This document shows positions 44,906-53,514 of a stretch of DNA of 64,000 bases, in pieces. Source of the stretch: Bradyrhizobium sp. 149 (GTDB lineage Bacteria; Pseudomonadota; Alphaproteobacteria; Rhizobiales; Xanthobacteraceae). The stretch covers positions 2,071,540-2,135,539 of the forward strand of contig NZ_JADPKK010000022.1 of assembly GCF_023073915.1 (NCBI RefSeq), in the 5' to 3' direction. Position numbers and translations under genes: made by a program. Positions within the stretch are counted from its first letter, which is position 1; the number at the start of each line of letters is the position of its first letter. The notes under the pieces were generated by a model. It saw only the letters and a list, made by a program, of their open reading frames with translations, did not search any database and was not told where the DNA came from.

Positions 44906-46525
44906 ATGACTGCCCCCGCGACCGTCTCCATCAAGAACCTGCGCATCGCGCTGCCCAAGAGCGCCGAGCGGCCGTTCGCCGTCGACGGCATCTCGCTCGA
45001 CCTGAGGGCCGGCAAGATCGTCTGCGTCGTCGGCGAATCCGGCTCCGGCAAGTCGATGTGCGCGCACGCGCTGATGGGTTTGCTACCGGACACGGTCACC
45101 GTCACCTCCGGCGAGATCCAGTTCGAGGGCCGCGACCTGCTCAAGCTCGACGAGGACGGCTGGCGCGATCTGCGCGGCCGCCGGCTCGCGATGATCTTCC
45201 AGGAGCCGATGACCGCGCTCAATCCGTTGATGCGCATCGGCGACCAGATGGCGGAGATGTTCGAGGCGCACGGCCTGCTCACGCCGAAGGAGCGGCGCGC
45301 CAAGGCGCTGTCGCTGGCGCGCGAGGTCGGCCTGCCCGATCCCGAGCGCATCGTGCGCGCCTATCCGCACCAGCTCTCCGGCGGCCAGCGCCAGCGCGCC
45401 ATGATCGCGATGGCGCTCGCGCTCGAGCCGGCGGTGCTGGTTGCGGACGAGCCGACCACCGCGCTCGACGTCACCACGCAGGCGCAGATCCTGAAGCTCA
45501 TCCGCAACCTCCAGCGCAATCGCAACATGGCGGTGATGTTCATCACCCATGATTTCGGCGTCGTCGCCGACATCGCCGACCAGGTCGTCGTATTGCGGCA
45601 TGGCAAGATCGTGGAGGAAGGTCCCGCCGCAACCGTTTTCAACTCGCCGCAGCACGACTACACCAAAGCGCTACTCGCCGCCGTGCCCTCGATGGACCCG
45701 CCCGCCCGCAGCCCCCTCGACGACCAAGCCAAGGCGGTCGAGGTCATCGGACTGGACAAGACCTACGTTACCTCGGGCGGCTGGTTTCGCGAGGACCGCC
45801 GCGTCGACGCCGCACGCGAGGTCAATTTCAACATCCTCAAAGGCGAGACGCTCGGCCTCGTCGGCGAGTCCGGCTCTGGCAAATCGTCCGTGGCCCGCCT
45901 TGTGATGCGGCTGATCGAAGCCGACCGCGGCACCGTGCGGATCGGCGAGACCGATCTCACGCAGCTTTCGGGCAGGGCGTTGCGCGCCGAGCGCCATCGC
46001 ATTCAGATGATCTTCCAGGATCCGTTCGCTTCGCTGAATCCGCGCCGCAAGGTCGGTCACATCATCGCCGACGGTCCGATCGCGGCCGGCATCGAGCCGA
46101 CAGTGGCCTTCGACCGCGCCCGCGATCTCCTCAAGTTGGTCGGCCTCGATGCCGGCGCGCTCGAGCGCTATCCGCATGAATTCTCCGGCGGCCAGCGCCA
46201 GCGCATCGGCATTGCGCGCGCGCTCGCGCTCGAGCCCGAGATCATCGTCGCCGACGAAGCCGTCTCCGCGCTCGACGTCTCCGTGCAGGCGCAGGTGCTG
46301 CGACTGCTCGAAGACCTCAAGGCGCGGCTCGGCCTCTCGATGCTGTTCATCACCCACGATCTGCGCGTCGCAGCGCAAATCTGCGACCGCATCGCCGTTA
46401 TGCAGCGCGGCGCCATCGTCGAGCTGAAGCCGACCGCGCAGCTGTTCGCAGCGCCCGAGCACGCCTACACGCGCGAGCTGCTCGCGGCGGTGCCGGGGCG
46501 GAAGGATCGCGCGCCGGCGGCGTGA
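44906..46525 (+). CDS. Fused DppD-DppF type ABC ATPase
   Basis: A 539-residue protein with two complete ATPase domains, energising the peptide permeases. Domain 1: Walker A GESGSGKSM (about 43-51), signature LSGGQRQRAMIAMAL, Walker B VLVADEPTTALD. Domain 2: Walker A GESGSGKSS (about 318), signature FSGGQRQRIGIARAL, Walker B IIVADEAVSALD. Both have H-loop histidines (FITHD). The ATG at 44906 follows GAGGGA. The Ala instead of Pro in the second Walker B (DEAVSALD) is common in DppF-like domains. The gene ends the operon. Confidence 0.95.
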   Translation: MTAPATVSIKNLRIALPKSAERPFAVDGISLDLRAGKIVCVVGESGSGKSMCAHALMGLLPDTVTVTSGEIQFEGRDLLKLDEDGWRDLRGRRLAMIFQEPMTALNPLMRIGDQMAEMFEAHGLLTPKERRAKALSLAREVGLPDPERIVRAYPHQLSGGQRQRAMIAMALALEPAVLVADEPTTALDVTTQAQILKLIRNLQRNRNMAVMFITHDFGVVADIADQVVVLRHGKIVEEGPAATVFNSPQHDYTKALLAAVPSMDPPARSPLDDQAKAVEVIGLDKTYVTSGGWFREDRRVDAAREVNFNILKGETLGLVGESGSGKSSVARLVMRLIEADRGTVRIGETDLTQLSGRALRAERHRIQMIFQDPFASLNPRRKVGHIIADGPIAAGIEPTVAFDRARDLLKLVGLDAGALERYPHEFSGGQRQRIGIARALALEPEIIVADEAVSALDVSVQAQVLRLLEDLKARLGLSMLFITHDLRVAAQICDRIAVMQRGAIVELKPTAQLFAAPEHAYTRELLAAVPGRKDRAPAA

Positions 46526-46896
46526 GACGAGCGGCCGTGGCGGGGCGCCGGGCTGGATATGGTTCCAAAACTTGTACGCGGAACGAAGAGAAACCTATTT
46601 GATCTTGCGGCATTTGCTTTGCGAGACCGTTTTTGTCGGCAAGGGCAAGGGTAGGCTGACACCATCATGCTTCGCTCGATGGCTGAAGCCGCGCAACGGA
46701 CATGAGGCGGTGAACAGCTTCACCAACGAGCGCGAGAGAACGCCGCGGTCGTTGGGAATGCCGGAGCCAGGTCACGAGGTTTTTATCCTGTCGTGACCAG
46801 CAGCACCGTTTCAAAGCCAAGGTCGGCATCATAGATGAGGATTGCATGATCGACATCATCTCATGACGGACTTGTTAACTGATATTCGGAGCCAAC
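46526..46896. other. Non-coding gap with one inverted repeat
   Basis: 371 bp after the peptide operon without a supported gene. It contains GGTCACGA-13 nt-TCGTGACC (46770-46777 and 46791-46798), with TTTTTAT in the loop, which may be a terminator or an operator. The promoter of the following small gene pair should also lie here. Confidence 0.4.
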
Positions 46897-47073
46897 ATGG
46901 GCGAAGTTATTCGGTTTGTATCAAAATCCGAGCGCGAGCGAGCGCGCCTCATTCAGGAGGCTCGAGCGATTTACGACAGCATCTTCCCACCGGCCGATGC
47001 GGCCGGTGAGGAGCAGTCCAAGGGAACGATTGGCCGCACCTTCATCGGCGGCGACAGGGGCGACCTGTCGTGA
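46897..47073 (+). CDS. Small basic/acidic hypothetical protein (58 aa)
   Basis: A 58-residue charged protein (MGEVIRFVSKSERERARLIQ, then a helical arginine-rich stretch and GEEQSKGTIGRTFIGGDRGD). GGAGCC lies before the ATG. Its TGA overlaps the GTG of the next gene (GTGA), strong evidence that both are translated. No family or function recognised. Confidence 0.6.
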   Translation: MGEVIRFVSKSERERARLIQEARAIYDSIFPPADAAGEEQSKGTIGRTFIGGDRGDLS

Positions 47074-47279
47074 TCAAGATCATCGCCGTGCTCTGTAGTC
47101 TCGCCTCACCAGGAAATTGCCACGAGCAGATCGTCACCACATCTGACTTTGCTCAGGTCTCGGTGCAGTCGTGCCTGATGGGCGCGCCGCAGCTGGCCGA
47201 ATGGATGAACCAGCATCCGGCCGAGCGCTTGGCGGCGTGGCGCTGCGTGATCGGTCAACAGAGCGGCCGGGGAATTTAG
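47070..47279 (+). CDS. Small cysteine-containing hypothetical protein (69 aa)
   Basis: A 69-residue protein starting with GTG that overlaps the previous stop codon by 4 nt. Four cysteines (9, 17, 35, 59) in a pattern SPGNCHEQIV ... SCLMGAPQLAEW ... WRCVIG suggest disulfides or metal binding. Similar short proteins occur in rhizobia as hypothetical proteins (recalled). Function unknown; the coupled upstream gene may be its partner. Confidence 0.6.
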   Translation: MIKIIAVLCSLASPGNCHEQIVTTSDFAQVSVQSCLMGAPQLAEWMNQHPAERLAAWRCVIGQQSGRGI

Positions 47280-47416
47280 GATCCGGGGACCGCTGTCCCG
47301 GAACGATTCGAGAGGCCTAGTCCTCACCGCCATGACCATTACTGGTCGCGCTCTATCTTCTCTTCGGCCTTGCGACCGGCACAGGGTGACCGGCATCGGC
47401 TCGCCGTACAGACGCG

Positions 47417-47707
47417 CTACCTGACGGGCGGGTTGGTGTTACTCCAGGTGGGGACTGCGTTGGTCACGCCGACCGACGGCCAATTATACGTTCCGACCGA
47501 TGGCGCCGTGACCGTCCCCACGGACTGTCCGGACGACCCGTAGATCCTGGGCTGCGCTACCTGAGATCCAGCGCTCCCATAGTTCGGAGCCAACATGCCG
47601 GTACTGTAAGATCGGCTTGACCGGTGCTTTTTGGCTTCGGCCGCGAACGGCGCGGCAAGCAACCCGATGGTGACAAGTGCGGCAATGGCGGGTTTGATGC
47701 TTGTCAT
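47417..47707 (-). CDS. Small secreted Ser/Gly/Pro-rich protein
   Basis: A 96-residue protein with a signal peptide (MTSIKPAIAALVTIGLLAAPFAAEA-K). The mature part is a basic start (KKHRSSRSYS) and a low-complexity tail with repeated SVGT/PSVGTYNWPSVG units. AAGGGA precedes the ATG. Probably exported to the periplasm or cell surface; no family recognised. Confidence 0.65.
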   Translation of the reverse strand: MTSIKPAIAALVTIGLLAAPFAAEAKKHRSSRSYSTGMLAPNYGSAGSQVAQPRIYGSSGQSVGTVTAPSVGTYNWPSVGVTNAVPTWSNTNPPVR

Positions 47708-47946
47708 GGCAGATCCCTTTTCGCTGCGGCCCCTTGCCATCTGTTCATTCAGTGGAGGATTTCCATAGGCAGCCGTTCATAACTCCGTGCGCAGACGAAG
47801 GTGCCGGAGCGCGGTCGCACGGCATGATCGGCGCCACCGTGGGCGAGACTAGCAGGCCCCACCGCCCGCTACGCGCGCCTCGCCTTCGGATGGACCCGAA
47901 TCAGCGCTAGTGCATTCACCTCATCGACTTGGCGTATTGAGGCGAC

Positions 47947-48267
47947 ATGACCGGTCCCGAACTGAAGCAACTCCGCAACGACCTCTCAGACGTCCTCGAG
48001 CGCAAGCTCACCGCGGCCGATATGGCCCGGCTTTGCGGACTGCCGGAGAAGGGCGGCGCCGACACCATCCGGCGCTGGGAAGTGAGCGGCCCGACACCGT
48101 CGGCGACCAAGGTGCTGCGCGTGCTCGCGATGGCGAGCGAGCGCTATCCGATTCTGGAGAAGTTCGACGTCTTCGATCGTCATGACGTGCGCGAGGAGGA
48201 CCGGCCCGCGAAGCGCGCGGCATTCCGCGAACAGATGCGCGATGAGGCGCGGCGCCGTCTTGGTTAA
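47947..48267 (+). CDS. Small helix-turn-helix protein
   Basis: A 106-residue protein. LKQLRNDLSDVLERKLTAADMARLCGLPEKGGADTIRRWEVSG (about 6-48) reads as an XRE-like helix-turn-helix (AADMARLCGL...DTIRRWE). The rest is helical and charged, ending EQMRDEARRRLG. It probably binds DNA. It stands alone between a convergent-free gap and the outer-membrane protein gene; targets unknown. Confidence 0.7.
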   Translation: MTGPELKQLRNDLSDVLERKLTAADMARLCGLPEKGGADTIRRWEVSGPTPSATKVLRVLAMASERYPILEKFDVFDRHDVREEDRPAKRAAFREQMRDEARRRLG

Positions 48268-48326
48268 CGAGATAGCAGGCGCAAGTTACCGGAACAGCGC
48301 CGGGTTAAGCCTTCCTTCAGCACTTC

Positions 48327-48341
48327 TTAAGCCGACATTAA
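48327..48341 (+). promoter_or_regulatory. CtrA-type box TTAA-N7-TTAA
   Basis: TTAA (48327-48330), seven bases, then TTAA (48338-48341) matches the CtrA consensus half-sites and spacing exactly. Another TTAAGC lies 22 bp upstream (48305-48310), in the same helical phase, and GTTAAC is at 48264-48269. The sites precede the outer-membrane protein gene by about 150 bp, suggesting cell-cycle control. Confidence 0.5.
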
Positions 48342-48491
48342 GCACGAAATTCATTTACAGCCCAATAAGTTAGGTTGGCTGCCGCTGTGCCATGCATGTG
48401 ACAGCATTTTCGTCAAAAGCGAGCTATCTGCAAAACCAACGCCGGCGCGGAAAGCGCGCCTGCCGGGGACCTAAGTGTTGGAGTTTGGACT

Positions 48492-49217
48492 ATGAAGAAG
48501 ATTCTGTTTGCGACCGTGGCGCTGCTCGTGGTGGGTGCTGCTGCGCCGGCGCTCGGTGCCGATCTCGGTAACCGCAACTACTACAAGGCGCCCGCGCCCG
48601 CCTATGCCGCGCCGATCTACAACTGGACCGGTTTCTACATTGGCGGCCATGTCGGCGGCGCGTTCTCCAGCGACAACAATTTCAGCGGCCTCTCCACCGG
48701 CAACAACGGCAACGGCCGTTTCCTCGGCGGCGTGCAGGCCGGTGCAGACTGGCAGTTCAACCCGAACTTCGTGGTCGGCGTCGAAGGCCAGTATTCCTGG
48801 CTCTCCGGCAGCGTCGGCGCGGTGTTCCCGGGCGGCATCGCCTACACCAACGACCAGCGCGGTCTCGGCTCGATTACCGGCCGCGTCGGCTACACCTGGG
48901 GGCCGGGCCTGCTCTACGTGAAGGGCGGCTATGCCTATTCGGATAACAACGAGAAGGTGACCGTCGGCGGCGTGCCGGCTGGCTTCATCATCAGCGGCGA
49001 CCACCGCAACGGCTACACCGTCGGCGCCGGCCTCGAATACATGTTCGCGCCGAACTGGTCGGCCAAGGCCGAGTACCAGTACTACAATTTCGGCGACGCG
49101 CACTTCACCGCGGGCCCGCTGGCGGGCACCGGCAACTTCACCACCGACGACCACACGATCAAGGCGGGCGTCAACTACCGCTTCAATTGGGCCAACTCGG
49201 CGGTCGCGCGCTACTGA
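48492..49217 (+). CDS. Outer-membrane beta-barrel protein (Omp25/31-like)
   Basis: A 241-residue porin-family protein. Signal peptide MKKILFATVALLVVGAAAPALG-A, then a short proline/alanine-rich segment (KAPAPAYAAPIYNW) and the barrel beginning WTGFYIGGHVGGAFSSD, a hallmark of rhizobial/brucella Omp25/31 proteins. Alternating strands with aromatic girdles follow (GSITGRVGYTWGPGLLYVKGGYAY, WSAKAEYQYYNFGD, IKAGVNYRFNW). A small barrel of about eight strands is expected. It has a CtrA-type box upstream and a strong terminator downstream, so it is a monocistronic, probably abundant product. Confidence 0.92.
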   Translation: MKKILFATVALLVVGAAAPALGADLGNRNYYKAPAPAYAAPIYNWTGFYIGGHVGGAFSSDNNFSGLSTGNNGNGRFLGGVQAGADWQFNPNFVVGVEGQYSWLSGSVGAVFPGGIAYTNDQRGLGSITGRVGYTWGPGLLYVKGGYAYSDNNEKVTVGGVPAGFIISGDHRNGYTVGAGLEYMFAPNWSAKAEYQYYNFGDAHFTAGPLAGTGNFTTDDHTIKAGVNYRFNWANSAVARY

Positions 49218-49243
49218 ACAGTTATCAAGACTTATCGTGATGA

Positions 49244-49275
49244 AGGGCCGGCATTGTTGCCGGCCCTCCTTTTTT
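49244..49275 (+). terminator. Rho-independent terminator of the outer-membrane protein gene
   Basis: AGGGCCGGCA-TTGT-TGCCGGCCCT: a perfect 10-bp GC-rich stem followed by CC and TTTTTT. A textbook intrinsic terminator starting 27 bp after the stop codon. Confidence 0.92.
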
Positions 49276-49381
49276 CGCTGTGCGGAACGCAGGCAACCGA
49301 TTGAGAAACTTGCGATCTTTTAACCCGTCCCGAAGATACTCCGCGGCGAAAAATATAAAGATCACACGTGGGGGAATTTCG

Positions 49382-51535
49382 ATGGCGATCCGTCTGGGCC
49401 TTGGCCGTTTGCTTGGTCGTATCCGGCCTCGTTTCAAGATGCCGACATGGGGCGTGCGCGGCAGCCTGTTCACGGCCTTCGCTGTGATCGCAGGCATGGG
49501 CCTCGTGATTGCGGCCGGTGCCGGCTTCGTCTTCAACCATCTCGGCAACACCATGATGGACCTGAGCGGCCGCGACATCCCGCGCCTCTCCGCCAGCCTT
49601 CAACTCGCATCGCAAAGCGCAACCCTCGCGGCACAGGGGCCGGGCCTCCTGGCGTCGCCGTCCGACGAGGCGCTGAACGAGCGCACCAAGAAGGTGCAGG
49701 AGATCCAGCAGCTCGCCATGACCAAGCTTGGCGAGATCATCGAGCTCGGCGCCGACAAGCAGATCGCAACCGCGTTGCGCGACACCGCCAAGAGCATCGA
49801 CGAGGCGACCCAGAGCCTGGTGTCGGCCGCGCGCGAACGGCTCGATACCGGCGCGCTGCATGACAAGCAGTATGAAGCGCTCCGCAAGGCGCAGCTCACC
49901 TTCGTCGGCGCGGCCGGTCCTGCCATGCTGGACGCGCAAACGCGCCTGAACGCGATTCTCGGCGCGGCGGAAGTTTCCGCCGATGATGCCACCGAAGCTG
50001 CCCGCACCGTCTCCCAGGTCGCGACCATCTCCGCCAACGGCAATCTGATGGCCGCCGACATGATGGCGGCGCTGTCGGCCAACAACAGCGATACGCTGGA
50101 GGCGATCGAGAAGGAGTTCAAGGCGACGCGCGACCGCGTCAAGTCGAATCTCGAGGACCTGCCGAACATGGCCTCCATGCAAGCGGTGCGCGACTCCGTG
50201 CAAAAACTGTTCGCCTTCGGTGAGGGCAAGACCGGCGTGTTCAAGATCCGCCAGAAGGAGCTCGACGCCATCGACTACGGCCAGACCATTCTGGACGAGA
50301 CCCGCAAGCTCAATGTCGGCCTCGGCATCAGCGTGCAGCAGCTCGTCGAGGGCGTGCAGAAGGAGACCAACGCGTCGACCTTCCAGGCACGGCAGGAGAT
50401 TTCGCTGGCGACGACCGCGATGTTGGCCCTCGGCGCACTGACGCTGGTCGGCTCGGCGCTGTTCGTCTGGCTCTATGTCGGCCGCAACATTCTGCGCCGG
50501 ATCACCGGCCTGCAGCGCGCCATGCAGTTGCTCTCGGCCGGCGATCTCGACACCGAGATCGCGCGCGCCAAGCGCAATGACGAGATCGGCGCGATGACAA
50601 ACACGCTGACCGTTTTCCGCGACAGCATGATCGAAGCCCGGACGCTCGCCGGCGAGCAGGACAAGGACCGGCTCGCCAAGGCCGAGCGTGCCGCGCGCAT
50701 GGAAGCGAAGATCGCCGAATTCGAAGGCACCGTACGCTCCGCGCTCGACAACCTCGCGCAGTCGGCCAATTCGATGCAGACGACCGCGCAGAGCATGTCC
50801 ACCACCGCCGACCAGTCCAACGCGCTGGTGAACGCGGTGGCGTCGGCCGCGGAGGAAACCTCGGTCAACGTGCAGACCGTGTCATCAGGCACCGAACAGG
50901 TGTCGTCCTCGATCCAGGAGATCAGCAAGCAGGTGGTCACCTCCGCCGAGATCGCCAGGAGGGCTGTCGACGAAGCCGGTTCTACGGACGCCACCGTGCA
51001 GAGCCTTGCGGACAGCGCGAGCCGCATCAGCGTCGTGGTCGACCTGATCCAGACCATCGCCTCGCAGACCAACCTGCTGGCGCTCAACGCCACCATCGAG
51101 GCGGCGCGCGCGGGCGAGGCCGGCCGCGGCTTCGCGGTGGTCGCCTCCGAGGTGAAGAGCCTGGCGAGCCAGACCGCCAAGGCGACCGAAGAGATCCGCA
51201 GCCAGATCGCCAGCATGCAGTCAGTCACCACCTCCGCAGTCGGCGCCATTCAGGGCATCGGCCGGATCATCGGCGAAATCAACGACGTCACCACGACGAT
51301 CGCCGCCGCGGTCGAGGAACAGGGCGCGGCGACCCGCGAGATCGCCCGCAACATCCAGCATGCGGCCGGCGGCACCAGCGAGGTCTCCAGCAACATCGTC
51401 GGCGTCTCCACGGCTTCGGCGGAAGCCGGCGCAGCGGCGAACGAAGTGCTTGGCGCCTCCGACGCGCTCCGCCGCGAAGCCGACATGCTGCGCGGAGAGA
51501 TCGACGCGTTCCTCAACAATATGCGGGCGGCGTAG
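49382..51535 (+). CDS. Methyl-accepting chemotaxis protein
   Basis: A 717-residue transmembrane chemoreceptor. First membrane helix about 28-51, a large helical periplasmic sensor domain about 52-340, second helix about 342-365, a HAMP domain (RITGLQRAMQLLSAGDLDTEIARAKRNDEIGAM), and the signalling hairpin with the conserved tip NLLALNATIEAARAGEAGRGFAVVASEVKSLA (about 563-595). It should control CheA through CheW, but no che genes are in the window. The start MAIRLGLGRL has GGGGGAA about 6 nt upstream; a longer in-frame start at 49280 would bury that site. Ligand unknown; no C-terminal pentapeptide tether is seen. Confidence 0.95.
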   Translation: MAIRLGLGRLLGRIRPRFKMPTWGVRGSLFTAFAVIAGMGLVIAAGAGFVFNHLGNTMMDLSGRDIPRLSASLQLASQSATLAAQGPGLLASPSDEALNERTKKVQEIQQLAMTKLGEIIELGADKQIATALRDTAKSIDEATQSLVSAARERLDTGALHDKQYEALRKAQLTFVGAAGPAMLDAQTRLNAILGAAEVSADDATEAARTVSQVATISANGNLMAADMMAALSANNSDTLEAIEKEFKATRDRVKSNLEDLPNMASMQAVRDSVQKLFAFGEGKTGVFKIRQKELDAIDYGQTILDETRKLNVGLGISVQQLVEGVQKETNASTFQARQEISLATTAMLALGALTLVGSALFVWLYVGRNILRRITGLQRAMQLLSAGDLDTEIARAKRNDEIGAMTNTLTVFRDSMIEARTLAGEQDKDRLAKAERAARMEAKIAEFEGTVRSALDNLAQSANSMQTTAQSMSTTADQSNALVNAVASAAEETSVNVQTVSSGTEQVSSSIQEISKQVVTSAEIARRAVDEAGSTDATVQSLADSASRISVVVDLIQTIASQTNLLALNATIEAARAGEAGRGFAVVASEVKSLASQTAKATEEIRSQIASMQSVTTSAVGAIQGIGRIIGEINDVTTTIAAAVEEQGAATREIARNIQHAAGGTSEVSSNIVGVSTASAEAGAAANEVLGASDALRREADMLRGEIDAFLNNMRAA

Positions 51536-51630
51536 CCCGCCGTTCCGTCGCCCGGAATGACCGCTATGCGAGCCCCGCTCGCGTCCTTTTTCGGCTGGCG
51601 CGGCGGGAGCGGTGGGTTTAAGCCGGTAGA

Positions 51631-52692
51631 ATGAACGCAAAAACCGACGCCGTGCAGTCCTCCGCCGAAGCCCTGCGCTATCCCTGGGAACAGCATCCCG
51701 GCCCCGAAGAGGTCGTCGAGGTGAAGCCGGGGGTGTTGTGGGCGCGGCTGAAGCTGCCGTTCCGACTCAATCATGTGAACATCTACCTGCTCGCCGACGG
51801 CGATGGCTACGCCATGATCGATGCCGGCTTCGGCAATGAGGAAACCATCGAGGCCTGGACGAAGCTGTTCGACGGGCCGCTGAAGGGTGTCAACATCACG
51901 CGCCTGATCGTGACCCATTCCCATCCCGATCATGTCGGTCTGGCCGGGTGGATCGTCGAGCGATTCAACTGCCCGCTGGTGATGTCGCAGGTCGAATATC
52001 TGCAATCGGTCTATCACCAGAACCGCGGCACCGAGGAGCGGCAGGAGGCGCAGCGGCTGTTCTTCCGCCGCCACGGCATGGACGAGTCGCTCACCGAAAA
52101 ACTGCTCGGCCGCGGCCAGGACTATCTCAAGCGCGTCTCGGTGCTGCCGCCGTCCTACCGCCGCATCTCGCATGGCGAGGACGTCGTGATTGGCACGCGT
52201 CGCTTCAAGGTGATCACCGGCGGCGGTCACGCGCTCGATCAGGTGATGCTGTATTGTGCCGATGACAAGCTGTTCCTCTCGGCCGACCAGGTGCTGAGCA
52301 AGATCTCGCCGAACGTCAGCGTGTGGGCGGTCGAACCCGACCAGAACTCGCTCGGCGAATATCTGGCCTCGCTCGCCAGCCTCACCACGACGCTGCCCTA
52401 TGACGTGCTGGTGCTGCCCGGCCACGGCGTGCCGTTCTACGGGCTGAAGACCCGCATCAAGCAGCTCGCCGATCACCACGAGGAGCGCTGCCGTCTGATC
52501 GCGGAAGCTTGCCGCGAGGTGCCGCAGACCTCGCGCGCCTTGGTGCCGGTCGTGTTCAACAAGCACGTCCTGGACGAACACCAAATGGGTTTCGCCGCCG
52601 GCGAGCTGGTCGCCCACGTCAACTACATGATCGTCGAGGGCCGGCTGACGGCGGAGACGAAAGACGGCGTGCTTCAGTTCAGGACGACGTGA
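51631..52692 (+). CDS. Metallo-beta-lactamase-fold hydrolase
   Basis: A 353-residue cytosolic enzyme of the MBL superfamily. All metal-binding motifs are intact: THSHPDHVGL (HxHxDH), GGGHALDQ, FLSADQV (bridging Asp) and LPGHGVPF. LACTB2/glyoxalase-II-like relatives hydrolyse thioesters or RNA. A C-terminal winged-helix-like extension (EERCRLIAEACRE...) is typical. It is followed after 14 bp by a HEAT-repeat gene, so the two may form an operon. Confidence 0.92.
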   Translation: MNAKTDAVQSSAEALRYPWEQHPGPEEVVEVKPGVLWARLKLPFRLNHVNIYLLADGDGYAMIDAGFGNEETIEAWTKLFDGPLKGVNITRLIVTHSHPDHVGLAGWIVERFNCPLVMSQVEYLQSVYHQNRGTEERQEAQRLFFRRHGMDESLTEKLLGRGQDYLKRVSVLPPSYRRISHGEDVVIGTRRFKVITGGGHALDQVMLYCADDKLFLSADQVLSKISPNVSVWAVEPDQNSLGEYLASLASLTTTLPYDVLVLPGHGVPFYGLKTRIKQLADHHEERCRLIAEACREVPQTSRALVPVVFNKHVLDEHQMGFAAGELVAHVNYMIVEGRLTAETKDGVLQFRTT

Positions 52693-52706
52693 GAACTGAG
52701 CCACCG

Positions 52707-53324
52707 ATGTCCCATGAGGCCATCCGCAGCCTGGTTTCGCGCGACGACGACGAGGTGCTGAACGAGCTTCGGACTCTGGCGGCATCGAGCGATGCTTTCG
52801 TGCGGCGGACCGCAATCGAGATCATTGGACAGCACAAGCGGGGGCCCGAACTCCGCACGATCGTTGTTGCTGCCTTTTCGGATCCGTCGGATTACGTCAG
52901 GCGCACCGCCTGCGGCATCGTCGAGCATTGGAAGCTTGCCGAAGCTCATGATCTCGTGCTGCCCTTTCTAAGGGCGCCCGAAGCATCGACGCGGGAGTGC
53001 GCGCTTCGCGCCCTTGCGAATATCTGGCATGAGGCGGATTTCCATTCGATCTTTAATCTCTACAGGCGCGATCCGGAAATCGGAGTTCGGAAGGAAGCCG
53101 CGTGGACCTTGCGGCGAGGCGCCGCTGCGAGCAATTGGCGGCTGCTGTTCGATGCTTTTTCCAGGGATGAGCTTCCTCGGCATCGATTGTGGGCCTGCGA
53201 GATCGCCGAGACTTTCGGCGATCCGGACGTCCTGCCCGCGCTGACCCCGCTGCTGAACGACGGCGATGGACATGTGCGCAAGTCCGCCGCGCACGCCCAT
53301 CAGGCGATCGGGGCGCGCAGTTAG
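52707..53324 (+). CDS. HEAT-repeat protein
   Basis: A 205-residue all-helical protein made of about five or six HEAT/PBS-lyase-type repeats, e.g. VRRTAIEIIGQHKRGPELRTIV, VRRTACGIVEHWKL, VRKEAAWTLRRGA and VRKSAAHAHQAIG. Such repeats form protein-protein interaction scaffolds. No catalytic residues. It begins 14 bp after the metallo-hydrolase gene; a longer in-frame extension into that gene is not supported by composition. Partner unknown. Confidence 0.8.
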   Translation: MSHEAIRSLVSRDDDEVLNELRTLAASSDAFVRRTAIEIIGQHKRGPELRTIVVAAFSDPSDYVRRTACGIVEHWKLAEAHDLVLPFLRAPEASTRECALRALANIWHEADFHSIFNLYRRDPEIGVRKEAAWTLRRGAAASNWRLLFDAFSRDELPRHRLWACEIAETFGDPDVLPALTPLLNDGDGHVRKSAAHAHQAIGARS

Positions 53325-53364
53325 CCCGGGCGCAATGGTGCAGAGCAACATTGCGCCTCGCGCG

Positions 53365-53384
53365 AACTTGATCCGGATCAAGTT
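53365..53384 (+). promoter_or_regulatory. FNR/FixK box upstream of hemA
   Basis: TTGAT-CCGG-ATCAA (53368-53381) is an exact anaerobox and lies in a perfect 20-bp palindrome. Its centre is 140 bp before the hemA ATG; activation at -41 would put the RNA start near 53415. Oxygen control of B. japonicum hemA through FixLJ/FixK-type regulation is established knowledge. Confidence 0.82.
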
Positions 53385-53399
53385 TCAAATCGCACGATA

Positions 53400-53420
53400 G
53401 GGCATTTTGCCCAAATGCCC
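53400..53420. promoter_or_regulatory. Hairpin GGGCATTT-TGCCC-AAATGCCC in the hemA leader
   Basis: Perfect 8-bp arms around 5 nt, close to the expected hemA transcription start. It could be an operator or a leader hairpin; a terminator for the upstream HEAT gene is an alternative. Confidence 0.4.
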
Positions 53421-53452
53421 CGCAGGTCCAAATGTGGGATAGCGCATAGACA

Positions 53453-53473
53453 TTAGAGCTGGAATAGCTCTAA
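53453..53473. promoter_or_regulatory. Hairpin TTAGAGCT-GGAAT-AGCTCTAA before hemA
   Basis: Perfect 8-bp arms around 5 nt, ending 41 bp before the ATG. The TTAGA...TCTAA ends recall iron-control (Irr) elements, but the spacing differs from what I remember, so an RNA leader structure is equally likely. Confidence 0.35.
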
Positions 53474-53514
53474 GAATACGGGGCCCTTTGGTCAGTTCCG
53501 TTGCAGGTTTGACG

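Noticed and set aside
46572..46796. A 74-codon frame in the gap after the peptide operon
   Set aside because: No ribosome site, no conserved-looking sequence and an inverted repeat within it; treated as non-coding.
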